NCBI GenBank assembly: GCA_913049915.1
Contig: CAJWZC010000022.1
Span: 1 to 44,767 of the forward strand
DNA length: 44,767 bases
From: an uncultured Colwellia sp.
Lineage (GTDB): Bacteria; Pseudomonadota; Gammaproteobacteria; Enterobacterales; Alteromonadaceae
Direction of reading: 5' to 3'
Position 1 is the first letter of the stretch; every line of letters starts with the position of its first letter. The notes beneath the pieces were generated by a model. It made no database searches. It saw only the letters and a program-made list of their open reading frames with translations, and was not told where the DNA came from. Shown here piece after piece: positions 19,678 through 27,194 of the stretch. The translations under genes were made by a program, and so were the position numbers.

Positions 19678-19815
19678 ATGAATAATTCATCCTCCCGAGG
19701 GTTTAAATTAACAAGCGTGATATTTGCAGTAATTATTATGGCTGTGAGCGCGATGCTGAGTGGTAACTCAGTCGCAGATGACATGGATGTAGGAATAACG
19801 CAATCAGAGGAGTAG
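19678..19815 (+). CDS. Small secreted or membrane peptide, hypothetical
   Basis: A 45-residue product. A basic and polar start (M-N-N-S-S-S-R-G-F-K) leads into a hydrophobic segment from about 14 to 30 and A-D-D near residue 36, so it looks like a signal peptide followed by only about ten acidic residues (D-D-M-D-V-G-I-T-Q-S-E-E). The ATG at 19678 was chosen because AGGTAA precedes it; a GTG 54 bases upstream in frame is the alternative. It lies 147 bases downstream of the degenerate CHASE kinase on the same strand and may be co-transcribed. No family recognised. Confidence 0.5.
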   Translation: MNNSSSRGFKLTSVIFAVIIMAVSAMLSGNSVADDMDVGITQSEE

Positions 19816-19945
19816 CTAAACAGCTATTGATTTAATTGCTATGGAAACTTTGAGCTCTACTACTGAATTAATATAGGTAATAGGGTTTTTATTTTTTATA
19901 GCGTTAGATAAATTATATGTTAGTAATTAAAGCGATGTTGTAAAT

Positions 19946-20021
19946 TGGCGTCCCCACCGGGACTCGAACCCAGAGCAGCGGCTTAGGAGGCCGCAGTTTT
20001 ATCCAGTTAAACTATGGAGAC
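19946..20021 (-). tRNA. tRNA-Arg (anticodon CCU)
   Basis: A 76-base tRNA with the full cloverleaf. Acceptor strands GTCTCCA and TGGGGAC pair, the CCA end is encoded, the T-arm is GGGTTCGAGTCCC and the anticodon stem is GCGGC/GCCGC with loop CTCCTAA. The anticodon is at 19985-19987. It reads AGG arginine codons, which are minor in this type of genome. Such tRNA genes are common integration targets, but no duplicated 3' end was seen nearby. Confidence 0.95.
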
Positions 20022-20037
20022 ATAAAGCTAACATCCT

Positions 20038-20067
20038 ATTTTAAACATATTTTTTACCGTTTGTTAA
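20038..20067 (-). promoter_or_regulatory. Probable tRNA-Arg promoter
   Basis: On the minus strand a TTAACA -35 box and a TAAAAT -10 box are separated by 18 bases, ending 16 bases before the tRNA 5' end. Confidence 0.45.
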
Positions 20068-20199
20068 TTTTTTATTCTGTTTTTTTTCTTTTTCTAGCTT
20101 TAACCCCTTCTGAATATTATTTAATAGTCTGTCAGCGTCTAAGTTATTACTTTCTTAGTCTTTTATTCGTCTTTAATCATCTTGTGTCGCTGTTTTATT
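20041..20199 (-). pseudogene. Possible 3' remnant of a lost gene upstream of tRNA-Arg
   Basis: Reading leftward, one frame of about 37 codons gives a plausible lysine-rich C-terminus (D-A-D-R-L-L-N-N-I-Q-K-G-L-K-L-E-K) ending at a TAA at 20041-20043. The same frame continues upstream through two TAA codons (20155-20157 and 20173-20175) that fall where glutamine codons would fit, then decays. The family is not recognised and the region is AT-rich, so this may be chance; it overlaps the probable tRNA promoter. Confidence 0.22.
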
Positions 20200-20687
20200 G
20201 CGCAGATTTTTTATACTAAATTATTTACTCTATCTCATCATTATTGAGCAGTTACTTGAAGATATTTTGAGGACATGATTAATAGCACCATAACGGGTCG
20301 TGTGGTGATGAAGTTTTAATTCCGATTACTCTGGTTGTTAGTTATCACTGTTAGCGATGAGTATCAGTTATAACGCATAGTTATAAAAAAGCCCTTTACC
20401 GTATTATTCGGTAAATGACTTTTTTATGTACAGAGTTTAGTTCTACAGATAGGTAGGTAGACGTTTTGTCTATCTAATAAAAATAAAATTAATTTTTTCA
20501 AACTCTTTTTATTATCAACTTTGCTCATGGTAGGCCCTTGTATTGATGATTTTTTCAAATGATCGCGCCATTACTTTCCTGTAGTAACACTAATTAGAGT
20601 AGTACCTTTAGCCCTCATTTCTCCTGGACATGTTAGTGAAAGAGTTATTACTTCAAATAATAAAGACTTCGACATTGTTAATGAAGA
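20200..20687. other. Gene-poor region with one orphan hairpin
   Basis: No intact gene on either strand. The only clear structure is the hairpin at 20384-20427 described separately. Short frames on the plus strand before it are broken by several stops and match nothing I recognise. Confidence 0.4.
20384..20427. terminator. Orphan terminator-like hairpin
   Basis: Arms TTTACCG / CGGTAAA around a 7-base loop, flanked by AAAAAAG on the left and CTTTTTT on the right, so it could stop transcription from either side. No intact gene ends here, which suggests it once served a gene now lost. Confidence 0.55.
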
Positions 20688-21217
20688 GTATTTTTTAAGA
20701 AAATTTTTAAGTTTTTAGCAACAACTATAAGGGTTAGAGAACTACGTAGTGAGTAACGTTATATTGCCTATGAAATGTGTGATATTGACCGATAACGTAA
20801 GGATATCGTGTACCAGTTACAACGTGCAGAGAAAAAGGTAAAAGATGAGCCAATTACAGAGCTTAAAAAGCTTGAAATAGAATGGGTAGCTTTGAATAAT
20901 AATAAAACCAAGCTTGAGCAAAATATTACTGAGTTAAATAAGGTGAGAGAAGCGCAACAAATGACTTAAAGCAAATCAAAGCAAGAAAGAAAGATCTTTA
21001 TGCACTAAATAGCGCTTTAGGGGAAACCCTCTATTTATATGGGAATAGTCCGAAGTCAAGAATATTTTAGCTTAATCATTAAAGGTGCAGATAACCAGTA
21101 AAGCCGAGGATTCAAAGACAAAATTTTGGTATTTGATAAAAAAGATATTAATACTTGCGCTAATAGTAAATTGATGTGTAAAAATTACTAGCCAAAGCAG
21201 AGCAATATCAGTTTTAA
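20688..21217 (+). pseudogene. Broken coiled-coil protein gene
   Basis: A decayed gene. One frame gives R-E-L-R-S-E, a TAA (20754-20756), R-Y-I-A-Y-E-M-C-D-I-D-R, a TAA (20793-20795), then R-K-D-I-V-Y-Q-L-Q-R-A-E-K-K-V-K and a long charged heptad-like helix to a TAA at 20967-20969. A one-base shift then continues with D-L-K-Q-I-K-A-R-K-K-D-L-Y-A-L-N to 21070, and further fragments reach a last stop at 21215-21217. The first two stops fit CAA-to-TAA changes. It was a coiled-coil protein of perhaps 170 residues. Family not recognised. A terminator still follows. Confidence 0.6.
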
Positions 21218-21283
21218 CTAAATTAGTTAATCTTTAGGTAAAGTAGATCTGCGTAGTTAGACTTATTTAATTACTGTTACTTT

Positions 21284-21330
21284 AAAAGCCATACATAACA
21301 GATTTAGTATCTATTATGTTTGGCTTTTTT
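21284..21330 (+). terminator. Terminator left behind the broken coiled-coil gene
   Basis: Arms AAAAGCCATACATAA and TTATGTTTGGCTTTT pair with two or three mismatches, and the right arm is followed by more T. It sits about 70 bases after the pseudogene end with no other gene upstream on this strand. Confidence 0.65.
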
Positions 21331-21502
21331 ATTACTTCTTTATTTATAAATACAGCAGCGTTTATATTTATCAATTAATAGATGGAAAATAGCTTTTTAT
21401 AACGAAGTTAATAATAGAAATGAAGGTCTTTGAACTAGCAAATTACTAATAAATTAAGTAGCATGAAATTTTAGCTAAACAACTGTATAGGGTAATGATT
21501 GA

Positions 21503-21976
21503 ATGAGTAAAATTTTAATACTAGGCATAATAATAGCTGTTTTTATCTTTTTTATCATGCGCCAAAGTGGTAACAAAGAAGCGGCTATGTTGAATGTTAA
21601 ATTAGGGCTTAAATTTTTAGCGGCTAATAAAAGTGAGGAAGGGGTTATTGAAATGGCTTCAAGCTTACAATATAAAGTACTCACTCAAGGTGATGGCACT
21701 GAGCACCCAAGTGCTTTTTCTAAAGTTAAAGTACATTATCATGGCACTTTACTTGATGGATCTGTTTTTGATAGCTCAGTAGACAGAGGTGAGCCAATTA
21801 GCTTTGGATTAAATCAAGTAATCAAAGGTTGGACAGAAGGTGTTCAGTTGATGGTTGTTGGCGAAAAAACGCGTTTTTATATTCCGTCAAAGTTAGGTTA
21901 TGGTAATAAGCCTACAGGAAAAATAGGCCCTGGTGCATTATTAATATTTGATATTGAATTGTTGGCGATAAACTAA
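21503..21976 (+). CDS. Membrane-anchored FKBP-type peptidyl-prolyl isomerase
   Basis: A 157-residue protein with an N-terminal hydrophobic anchor (residues 3-20, followed by R-Q-S-G-N-K) and one FKBP domain from about 55 to the end. The FKBP pattern is complete: V-K-V-H-Y-H-G-T-L-L-D-G-S-V-F-D-S-S, then F-G-L-N-Q-V-I-K-G-W-T-E-G, E-K-T-R-F-Y-I-P and L-G-Y-G with the C-terminal L-I-F-D-I-E-L-L. It resembles the C-terminal half of FklB/FkpA/Mip, without their long N-terminal dimerisation helices. It should speed proline isomerisation in proteins at the periplasmic face of the inner membrane; topology is inferred. It stands alone, facing cydB. Confidence 0.85.
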   Translation: MSKILILGIIIAVFIFFIMRQSGNKEAAMLNVKLGLKFLAANKSEEGVIEMASSLQYKVLTQGDGTEHPSAFSKVKVHYHGTLLDGSVFDSSVDRGEPISFGLNQVIKGWTEGVQLMVVGEKTRFYIPSKLGYGNKPTGKIGPGALLIFDIELLAIN

Positions 21977-22019
21977 GATTAAGCTTACGTTATAGTCAAT
22001 ATAGACTTTGTAAAGTACC

Positions 22020-22056
22020 AAAAAAGCACATTTAGTAATACTAAATGTGCTTTTTT
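22020..22056. terminator. Bidirectional terminator between the FKBP gene and cydB
   Basis: A perfect hairpin: AAAAAAGCACATTTAGT pairs with ACTAAATGTGCTTTTTT around a 3-base loop. T runs exist on both strands, so it serves both converging transcripts. Confidence 0.9.
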
Positions 22057-22135
22057 CTTACTCATTGAGTCGCTAATCGAACACGCTAATTAAGGGAACT
22101 ACTTAATTATACGGAGGAATAACCATTAATAGCTA

Positions 22136-23134
22136 TTAATGGTATCGCAACTCTTGTACCTTACCCCAAAATACTTGGTACGAGAAAATGGTATAACTGA
22201 TGATCACAGGAACGACCACAATCGCCCCCCACAGAATAAAGCTAAGTGACTCAGGAGCTGCAGCTGAGTCCCAAATAGTTAATTTACCTGGCACTATATA
22301 AGGAAAGAAACTAAAGGCTAAGCCAAAAAAGCACAAGGTAAAAATAGCGACAGCAGCAACAAAAGGTCGCCAACAGCCTTGATCACTTTCGGCTGACAAA
22401 TATCTCAACTGAATTTGGCTGTAAACAAATAAGACAAAACACATTAGGGGTAATGGCAATATATATAAGGTGGTTGGCCAAGCAAACCATTTAGCGTATA
22501 CATCAGCGTTTATTAAGGGATTTACCGTAGAAACAGCTACAACCCCAATAAAACAGATAATACCTGTTTTTTTAGCCCAATTAATCGCTTGTACTTGCAA
22601 TGCACCTTCTGTTTTCATGACCAACCAACAGGCACCAATATAGGCATAAGCAGCTGCTACGCCCAAAGCACTCAGTAAACTAAAGGCGTAAGCGGCTAAA
22701 GTATCCTCAAACCCCATTACATACATACCTAACATATAACCCTGGCTCATTGCTGCGAGTAACGAACCTACTTTAAATACTTTATTCCAAGTAGGTTTGT
22801 GACTGAATACGGCTTTGGCTCTAAAATCAAAAGCGACCCCGCGTAATACCAAGCTAATTAATAATACAGCAGTAGGTAAGTAGAGCTCTTTAAAAATGTA
22901 ACTATGGGCTGCTGGAAAAGCAATTAACAGTAAACCAATGGCTAAGACAAGCCAGGTTTCATTGGCATCCCAAAAAGGACCAATGGAGGCAATCATAATA
23001 TCGCTATCATCTTTTTGTTTCAGTGGTAGTAAAATACCAACCCCTAAGTCGTAGCCATCTAAAATGGCGTATAATAATAATGAAAAGCCCATTAGCCCAA
23101 CAAAAATTACCGCCAGTGAATTAGCTTCAAACAT
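22136..23134 (-). CDS. cydB: Cytochrome bd ubiquinol oxidase subunit II
   Basis: A 332-residue inner-membrane subunit with about eight to nine helices. It starts with the CydB hallmark (L-Y-A-I-L-D-G-Y-D-L-G-V-G near residue 21) and has G-P-F-W-D-A-N-E-T-W near residue 52, the most conserved stretch of the family. Together with CydA it forms a terminal oxidase that takes electrons from quinol to oxygen with high affinity. It follows cydA by 22 bases with an AGGAGAG ribosome binding site. A small third subunit (CydX) was looked for after the stop but not found. Confidence 0.93.
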   Translation of the reverse strand: MFEANSLAVIFVGLMGFSLLLYAILDGYDLGVGILLPLKQKDDSDIMIASIGPFWDANETWLVLAIGLLLIAFPAAHSYIFKELYLPTAVLLISLVLRGVAFDFRAKAVFSHKPTWNKVFKVGSLLAAMSQGYMLGMYVMGFEDTLAAYAFSLLSALGVAAAYAYIGACWLVMKTEGALQVQAINWAKKTGIICFIGVVAVSTVNPLINADVYAKWFAWPTTLYILPLPLMCFVLFVYSQIQLRYLSAESDQGCWRPFVAAVAIFTLCFFGLAFSFFPYIVPGKLTIWDSAAAPESLSFILWGAIVVVPVIISYTIFSYQVFWGKVQELRYH

Positions 23135-23156
23135 TAATACTCTCCTTTATTGTCGT

Positions 23157-24500
23157 TCAATGAACCACAGGTTTAACTTTTTCGTTATTGGTGATTTCTT
23201 CAATTTCAACAGCACGGTTTGCCATAGTAAATATGGTATGTAAGTAAGCGATCATTAACACGATATACAATATAAGATAAAGAGACAGTGATAAAGCAAC
23301 ATTACCTGGTGCTATATCAGTCGAGGCATCTTTAACGGTTAAAATACCAGTAACTAACCAAGGTTGTCTTCCAATTTCAGTAACATACCAACCCGCTAGT
23401 GTTGCTAGCCAGCCTGAGAAAGACATGACGACTAATACTTTTAATAACCATGTAGGTAAGGGCTTATTACGCCAAAGCTGTATTCGACCCAGCCAAGAAA
23501 TAGTGAGCATTAACATACCAATACCTACCATAATTCGAAAGGCGAAAAATAATGGTGCTACCGGAGGATGATTTTCCTCAAACTCATTTAAACCTTTGAT
23601 TTCACCTTCAAGATCATGAGTTAAAATGAAACTTGCCATCTTAGGAATAGCCAACTCAAGGTGATTAGTTTTGTTTTGCTCATCAGGAATAGCAAAAAGT
23701 AACAGCGGAGCGCCTTTTTCAGTATGCCAAATACCTTCCATTGCGGCAATTTTCTGGGGCTGATATTCAAGGGTGTTTAAGCCGTGTATGTCACCAATAA
23801 AGATCTGTAGAGGAGCTAAAACCATTGCTACCGTTAAGGCTATTTTTAGCGTCAATTTAGGCGCTTGTTTATCATCCCCCTTAAGTAATCGATAAGCACT
23901 GATACCAGCGATTAAAAAAGCAGCGGTTAAGCCGGATGCTACAATCATATGTGATAAACGATAAGGGAATGAAGGATTAAAAATAATCGCTAACCAATCA
24001 ACAGGAAAAGCAACACCATCTCGCATTTCATGGCCTTGAGGGGTATGCATCCAAGAGTTAAGCGCTAATATCCAAAAGGCAGACAAAGTAGTGCCTATGG
24101 CAACAATCAGGGTAGCTAAAGTATGTACCCTTACTGAAACCCGGTTTATACCAAATAACATAATACCAAGAAAACCTGCTTCAAGAAAAAAAGCAGTCAA
24201 TACTTCATAACCTAATAACGGACCAGCAATATTTCCAACCGTTTCCATGAACTTAGGCCAGTTAGTACCAAATTGAAATGACATGGTAATGCCAGTAACT
24301 ACGCCGATGGCAAAAGTGATAGCGAATATTTTTATCCAAAATCGATAGGCGCGCATCCAAACTGGCTCGCCAGTTTGAACAAAACGTAATTTGAAATAAA
24401 ATAGAAACCAACTTAACGCGATAGTTATTGTAGGAAAAAGAATATGAAAACTGATATTAGCTGCAAACTGCATGCGTGACAGCATGAGTGTTTCAAACAT
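23157..24500 (-). CDS. cydA: Cytochrome bd ubiquinol oxidase subunit I, CIO type
   Basis: A 447-residue inner-membrane haem protein, catalytic subunit of the bd oxidase. Visible: a likely axial histidine near residue 18 (S-F-H-I-L-F-P), the second near residue 182 (Y-R-L-S-H-M), the quinol-loop start K-I-A-A-M-E-G-I-W-H-T, and G-W-Y-V-T-E-I-G-R-Q-P-W near 365. E. coli CydA has about 522 residues; here the quinol loop is short, which places the protein with the cyanide-insensitive (CioA-like) branch. GGAG lies before the ATG. It leads a cydA-cydB unit behind a GbsR/MarR-type regulator gene. Confidence 0.93.
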   Translation of the reverse strand: MFETLMLSRMQFAANISFHILFPTITIALSWFLFYFKLRFVQTGEPVWMRAYRFWIKIFAITFAIGVVTGITMSFQFGTNWPKFMETVGNIAGPLLGYEVLTAFFLEAGFLGIMLFGINRVSVRVHTLATLIVAIGTTLSAFWILALNSWMHTPQGHEMRDGVAFPVDWLAIIFNPSFPYRLSHMIVASGLTAAFLIAGISAYRLLKGDDKQAPKLTLKIALTVAMVLAPLQIFIGDIHGLNTLEYQPQKIAAMEGIWHTEKGAPLLLFAIPDEQNKTNHLELAIPKMASFILTHDLEGEIKGLNEFEENHPPVAPLFFAFRIMVGIGMLMLTISWLGRIQLWRNKPLPTWLLKVLVVMSFSGWLATLAGWYVTEIGRQPWLVTGILTVKDASTDIAPGNVALSLSLYLILYIVLMIAYLHTIFTMANRAVEIEEITNNEKVKPVVH

Positions 24501-24591
24501 AATGGACTCCGTTAGCCTGTCACTTATATCTGGTTAAATGGTAGGCTGTAAATTGAGAATATTCAGTACTTTGTCAAATATTAGTTATGAC

Positions 24592-25137
24592 TTAACTTTT
24601 GTTGATTAACTTATCTGTAAAGTTGATAACTTTACTTACCCCAGAACCCAATTTCATCAGGGTCTTAAGTTTTTCTGGACTCATACTTTGTAGTTCTCTT
24701 GCCCAGTGAGTGCCTGTTTCTAGTAAGTCATGAATTTCATGCATTTTCTCTTGAGCATACACTTCCTTTTGATTGGAAGGCTCATCTAATAAATTATCGC
24801 GTAATAGTGACAGGGTAGGGTCAACTTCGCGTTTACGACGCTCTTCAAATACGCGCGTAGCCATCTCCCAAATTGATCCCGCCGGCGAGTAATACTCTTT
24901 TCTATCTTTTGGTTTATGTTGAACCTGAACTAAACGCCAAGACTGTAGTTCTTTAATACCCATGCTGACATTACCGCGAGAGATATTAAGTGCTTCAGAA
25001 ATTTCTACTGCAGTTAATGCGTTCTCATGAATAATCAATAAGCCATACATTTGTCCAACAGTTCTATTAAAACCCCAACGACTACCCATTTCGCCACAAT
25101 GCATTACGAAGGATTCTATTTTTGTAGTAAGTTTCAT
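24592..25137 (-). CDS. GbsR/MarR-type transcriptional regulator
   Basis: A 181-residue DNA-binding protein. Residues about 5-90 form a winged helix like that of GbsR: G-E-M-G-S-R-W-G-F-N-R-T-V-G-Q-M-Y-G-L-L at the start, then A-V-E-I-S-E-A-L-N-I-S-R-G-N-V-S-M-G-I-K-E-L as helix-turn-helix. The rest is helical and may dimerise. The start is set at the ATG of MKLTTKIESF: the 20-codon in-frame extension upstream runs through an FNR-type palindrome and an 18-base dyad, so it is leader rather than coding. It lies 91 bases before cydA on the same strand with no terminator, which suggests it controls the oxidase genes and itself. Confidence 0.8.
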   Translation of the reverse strand: MKLTTKIESFVMHCGEMGSRWGFNRTVGQMYGLLIIHENALTAVEISEALNISRGNVSMGIKELQSWRLVQVQHKPKDRKEYYSPAGSIWEMATRVFEERRKREVDPTLSLLRDNLLDEPSNQKEVYAQEKMHEIHDLLETGTHWARELQSMSPEKLKTLMKLGSGVSKVINFTDKLINKS

Positions 25138-25152
25138 ATGAGTGTTCTGATG

Positions 25153-25170
25153 TTTCAGTAATTTCTGAAA
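25153..25170 (-). promoter_or_regulatory. Dyad, possible operator of the GbsR-type regulator
   Basis: TTTCAGTAATTTCTGAAA has perfect 6-base arms with a 6-base spacer, 15 bases before the regulator's ATG. Size and place fit an autoregulatory MarR/GbsR-type operator. Confidence 0.45.
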
Positions 25171-25183
25171 GTTTAAACCTATA

Positions 25184-25197
25184 TTGATATAGATCAA
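25184..25197 (-). promoter_or_regulatory. FNR-type binding site
   Basis: TTGATATAGATCAA is a perfect TTGAT-N4-ATCAA palindrome, the consensus site of the oxygen sensor FNR (EtrA in relatives). It is centred 53 bases upstream of the regulator's ATG, a spacing compatible with activation at about -41.5 and a very short leader. It suggests oxygen control of the regulator-cydAB unit. Confidence 0.7.
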
Positions 25198-25394
25198 GTG
25201 TTAATTATATTAAATGTAATATTCAAATCGACTTAACAATGAGAACGTCATTCATATAAAGATTGAAGATGATGCAAGTCACTGTTAATTAATTATTAAA
25301 AATAGATTTTATAGTTTTAGATAAATGAAAGGTAATGACGTTATAAACAACTTCAACAAAGCAGGAGTATTAAAGCTAGTTTTTATTATTAGAT

Positions 25395-25424
25395 AAAAAA
25401 AGCATGTCGAAATGACATGCTTTT
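25395..25424 (-). terminator. Terminator of the phosphoribosyltransferase gene
   Basis: Perfect stem AAAAGCATGTC / GACATGCTTTT around a 5-base loop, with a T run on the minus strand, about 30 bases after the stop. Confidence 0.85.
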
Positions 25425-25453
25425 AATAACTGTTTAGCGGTAAAGCAAAATGT

Positions 25454-26011
25454 TTAGATTAACAAATCATGAATATTAACTAAATCTTTTTTACCGTTGA
25501 TTATTTCATCAGGTGTTAAACCAGATAATTCATGCGGGAATACTAACCATTCCTCTGAAGTACGAATAAAATAGTCAGGTACAAAATCTACTTTTGAATT
25601 TTGAGGTTTATACCACGGACACGCAACACGAACATCTTCAGGCATATTGTTACGCATGTTCTCTTTTAATTGTTTAATCAATGCATTAATGCTTCGGCCT
25701 GAGTCAAAAACATCATCAACAATTAATAAACCATCACCAGAGTTAGCATTCTCAATAATGTAATGTAAGCCGTGAACTTTAATTTCTTTGCTTTGTTGGT
25801 TAATGCCATAGTAAGACGACGTACGAACAGCAATGTGATCAGTTTCTACTTTTTTAAAGTCGAAATACTCTTGAACAGCGATGCCAATAGGTGCACCACC
25901 ACGCCAGATACCCACAATAAACTGAGGGCGAAAGCCGTCTTCAAATACTTTAGCGGCTACGCGAAAAGAATCTTCTAATAATTCTTGCGCAGTAATAAAA
26001 CGTTTTTCCAT
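25454..26011 (-). CDS. Purine-type phosphoribosyltransferase (hypoxanthine PRTase-like)
   Basis: A 185-residue cytosolic enzyme of the type I phosphoribosyltransferase fold. The PRPP loop is L-L-I-V-D-D-V-F-D-S-G-R-S near residue 96-108; the N-terminal part has G-I-W-R-G-G-A-P-I-G near residue 35. Members of this COG2236-like group are often annotated as hypoxanthine phosphoribosyltransferase, but base specificity cannot be read from the sequence, so I give no symbol. Start choice: an ATG at 26011 is used; a TTG two codons upstream (26017) sits at better distance from AAGG and could be the true start. Single gene with its own terminator. Confidence 0.8.
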   Translation of the reverse strand: MEKRFITAQELLEDSFRVAAKVFEDGFRPQFIVGIWRGGAPIGIAVQEYFDFKKVETDHIAVRTSSYYGINQQSKEIKVHGLHYIIENANSGDGLLIVDDVFDSGRSINALIKQLKENMRNNMPEDVRVACPWYKPQNSKVDFVPDYFIRTSEEWLVFPHELSGLTPDEIINGKKDLVNIHDLLI

Positions 26012-26461
26012 TGCCAAGGAAACCTTTTCAAAAAATGATAAGCGCTAATTATAACCTGACAAATTAAAATAGTGTACTGGTTGTTTACATTCTCATTTTT
26101 TCGAATATTAATTTTCTAAGTATTAAACAATGCATTCGCTCTGTTTGAGACTAATACTTTTACTTACTGTGAGTTATATTTAACGATTAAGTAATAATTA
26201 ATAACTTCAAACATTAATTAGAAAACAAGCTGGTCATCTATCACTGCTCCGTGATTAAGCCAAAGGTAATTCTAGTAAGAGAAGTTCACCGGTGTGAGTA
26301 GAAAATAATTTTTAATTAAAAATATCACAATATTTATTACGACAAATCACCATAAAAATACGGCGTAATGCTCTGTAATGTTTTTACTTGTTATAAAGAT
26401 GTAAAGTATTTTTGTTGTGTTTTTTTTAGTGTGTGACCAGGTCAATTTTACTGGTTGTTTT

Positions 26462-26516
26462 GCAGTTAATAATTAAAGGCTTTTAGTAAAGTCTGAAAGT
26501 TATTAACTGCTTTTTT
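26462..26516 (+). terminator. Orphan plus-strand terminator
   Basis: Eleven-base perfect arms GCAGTTAATAA and TTATTAACTGC enclose a 27-base loop with its own small stem (GCTTT/AAAGT region), followed directly by TTTTTT. No plus-strand gene is upstream, so it may end a small RNA. Confidence 0.6.
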
Positions 26517-26563
26517 ATGCCAAATAAGGTTGTATTTTTATAAAATATTATATATTTAGACAT

Positions 26564-26599
26564 AAAAAAACCGCAACTTGTAAAAAGTAGCGGTTTCTT
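26564..26599 (-). terminator. Terminator of ssrA
   Basis: Stem AAACCGC-ACTT / AAGT-GCGGTTT (minus-strand order) with T7 after it, 77 bases beyond the mature tmRNA 3' end. Confidence 0.8.
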
Positions 26600-26675
26600 A
26601 TCATAAACAACATATTGTCTATGGCCAAATCTAGAAGTTACTAGGTATAACTAAAAGACTAAAAAGGTCTTTATT

Positions 26676-27025
26676 TGGTGGAGCGGGGGGGAATCGAACC
26701 CCCGTCCAAAAAGCCTACATCCTCGGTACTACATGCTTAGTCGCTCATTTATTTAACCAATTAGACGCCAAGCGACAGGCTTCGTCATGGTGAGCTTGAT
26801 ACTATTTCGCGGTTCAGCCTCAAGCGTGCTTCCCTCGCTAACCTATTTGGGGTGACCATCGATCCTCTAACCAATAGGTGAGATTTCAAGGCGATGGCTA
26901 GCCTAAGCGGCTAGTGCGAACGTATCGTCGTTAGCAATTATAGTTTTGCGGCTTTTTACCAGGCAAACCGCCCCTGGGCATGCACCTTGGGTTTCGTGAA
27001 TCTTGTCGAATCCTAGATCCGCCCC
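26676..27025 (-). ncRNA. ssrA: tmRNA (ribosome rescue RNA)
   Basis: About 350 bases, slightly shorter than the E. coli tmRNA (363). The 5' end begins GGGGCGGATCTAGGATTCGA and the 3' end ends with the T-arm and CTCCACCA, the tRNA-like half that is charged with alanine. The pairing of 5' GGGGC with 3' GCTCC closes the acceptor stem. The resume codon opens a tag frame at 26935-26903 on the minus strand reading A-N-D-D-T-F-A-L-A-A then TAG; the L-A-A end is the usual proteolysis signal. With SmpB, encoded just upstream on the same strand, it frees stalled ribosomes. An open frame at 26931-27131 is only its shadow. Confidence 0.95.
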
Positions 27026-27194
27026 AAAATTTAATACTTGTACATTTTTGTATTCTTTTTTCTAATACTATTGTTAATATCATTTCTAATATTAACATAG
27101 GCTCGATATACCTACGATTCACATTATACAACGCTTAAGTTAAATAGACAACGTGGTATTTTTTAACCATTTATCTAACAAACGGTCTAAAAAA

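Larger units (their letters stand above)
26039..26675. other. Intergenic region with hairpins and a possible small RNA
   Basis: A 637-base gap between the phosphoribosyltransferase gene and ssrA, both on the minus strand. No protein frame is credible. It holds, on the plus strand, a strong terminator-like structure at 26462-26516 and a smaller hairpin ACCAG/CTGGT just before it, plus the ssrA terminator at its right end. A TTCACCGGTGTGA near-palindrome is near 26286. Confidence 0.5.

Noticed and set aside
19946-20021. tRNA-Arg as an integration site with a nearby mobile element
   Set aside because: No second copy of the tRNA 3' end and no integrase-like protein were seen on either side.
26931-27131. 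66-codon open frame on the minus strand
   Set aside because: It runs through the 5' part of tmRNA and its promoter, so it is a shadow of ssrA.
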